Origin: an uncultured Alphaproteobacteria bacterium
Lineage (GTDB): Bacteria > Pseudomonadota > Alphaproteobacteria > HIMB59 > GCA-002718135
Direction: 5' to 3'
Length of the DNA stretch: 32,231 bases
NCBI GenBank assembly: GCA_902614085.1
Contig: CACMJS010000006.1
Span: 1-32,231, forward strand
Shown: positions 31,672 to 32,231 of the stretch, piece by piece
Layout of the letters: the number at the start of each line of letters is the position of its first letter
How positions within the stretch are numbered: position 1 is the first letter of the stretch
Made by a program: the position numbers and the translations under genes
The notes under the pieces: generated by a model
What the model was told of the DNA's origin: nothing
Database searches by the model: none
Seen by the model: the letters and a program-made list of their open reading frames with translations, nothing else

Positions 31672-32231
31672 GTGTCTCAACAAAATGTAAAGATGATTAA
31701 TTTAGCTCATGATATTGCTAAAAAAAAATTTGGAAAAACTTTCCCTAATCCCACAGTGGGCTGTGTAATTGCAAAAAATTCAAAAATAATTTCTAAAGCT
31801 GTAACGAATAAGTCTGGAAGGCCTCATGCCGAAGAAATAGCTCTAGCTAAAGCTGGTCATAAAGCTAAAGGAGCTTCAATGTATGTCACTTTAGAGCCAT
31901 GTTTTCATAGTTCAAAAGATGGATCATGTACAGATCAAATTTTAAGATCAGGAATTAAAGAAATATTTATATCCGCGGCTGATCCAGATGTAAGAACTAA
32001 TTATAAAAGTATTAAAAAGTTAAAAAAAAATAATGTAACTGTAAATGTTGGTTTAGAAAAAAATAGAACATACAATTTAAATAAATTTTTTTTTAAAAGT
32101 GTTTTAAAGAAAAAGCCATTTACAAAGGTTAAAATTGCAACTTCTAAGGATGAAAAGATTGCATGGCATGATTATAAAAGTAAATGGATATCTAATAAAT
32201 CAAGTAGAGAATATGGTCATAAGTTAAGATC
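31672..32231 (+). CDS. ribD: Riboflavin biosynthesis protein RibD, 3' end cut by window
   Basis: Two-domain deaminase/reductase of riboflavin synthesis; about 186 codons are in the window and the frame is open at the edge. The deaminase zinc site is complete: HAE in RPHAEEIAL and PC-x8-C in EPCFHSSKDGSC. TFPNPTVGCVI near residue 26 is the family N-terminal signature. The reductase domain begins near KVKIATSKDEKIA at the end. The start is probably GTG at 31672, 6 bases after nrdR; an ATG seven codons later would leave the first helix short. Typical RibD is about 360 aa. Confidence 0.92.
   Translation, partial: MSQQNVKMINLAHDIAKKKFGKTFPNPTVGCVIAKNSKIISKAVTNKSGRPHAEEIALAKAGHKAKGASMYVTLEPCFHSSKDGSCTDQILRSGIKEIFISAADPDVRTNYKSIKKLKKNNVTVNVGLEKNRTYNLNKFFFKSVLKKKPFTKVKIATSKDEKIAWHDYKSKWISNKSSREYGHKLR

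Overview
The window is very AT-rich and tightly packed. Most neighbouring genes are a few bases apart or overlap (TAATG and ATGA junctions are frequent), there is almost no non-coding DNA, and TAA, TAG and TGA all act as stops. The housekeeping order dapA-smpB-rpoZ-spoT-acpS-lepB-rnc-era-recO-parC, then rpiB-glyA-nrdR-ribD, together with TRAP transport genes, points to a streamlined marine alphaproteobacterium of the SAR11 (Pelagibacterales) or HIMB59/AEGEAN-169 type. The sequence alone does not let me choose between these.

Region 1 (1-13546) is a dense accessory operon for organic phosphorus, all on the + strand. A PHP-superfamily hydrolase comes first. A complete ABC importer of the dipeptide/oligopeptide class follows: two permeases, a binding protein flanked by RNA hairpins, and one protein carrying two fused ATPase domains. 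Next come an EamA-family membrane transporter, a calcineurin-like metallophosphoesterase and the carbon-phosphorus lyase core phnG-H-I-J-K-L-M. The usual phosphonate importer phnCDE, the regulator phnF and the finishing enzymes phnN and phnP are absent. The PHP protein could replace phnP and phnN in one step, as the known PhnPP enzyme does. The peptide-type importer and the phosphoesterase suggest that the imported compound is larger than a simple phosphonate, for example an ester. A TIM-barrel sugar isomerase with its own likely promoter follows (13665-14567).

Region 2 (14568-15497) is the only long non-coding stretch. It holds a cluster of GAACAC/GTGTTC repeats, two overlapping small reading frames with atypical base and codon use, and a hairpin. 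It ends at a tRNA-Ser(GCU) gene. This looks like decayed foreign DNA beside a tRNA.

Region 3 (15597-25072) is housekeeping: lysine synthesis, ribosome rescue, RNA polymerase omega, (p)ppGpp control, lipid carrier activation, signal peptidase, RNase III, Era, RecO and topoisomerase IV subunit A.

Region 4 (25124-29455) holds a TRAP transporter in an unusual layout. The membrane subunits are on the + strand, and the Tat-exported binding protein is convergent on the - strand behind a shared terminator. A glutaryl-CoA dehydrogenase-like gene follows on the - strand. Region 5 (29507-32231) is rpiB-glyA-nrdR-ribD, with ribD cut by the window edge.
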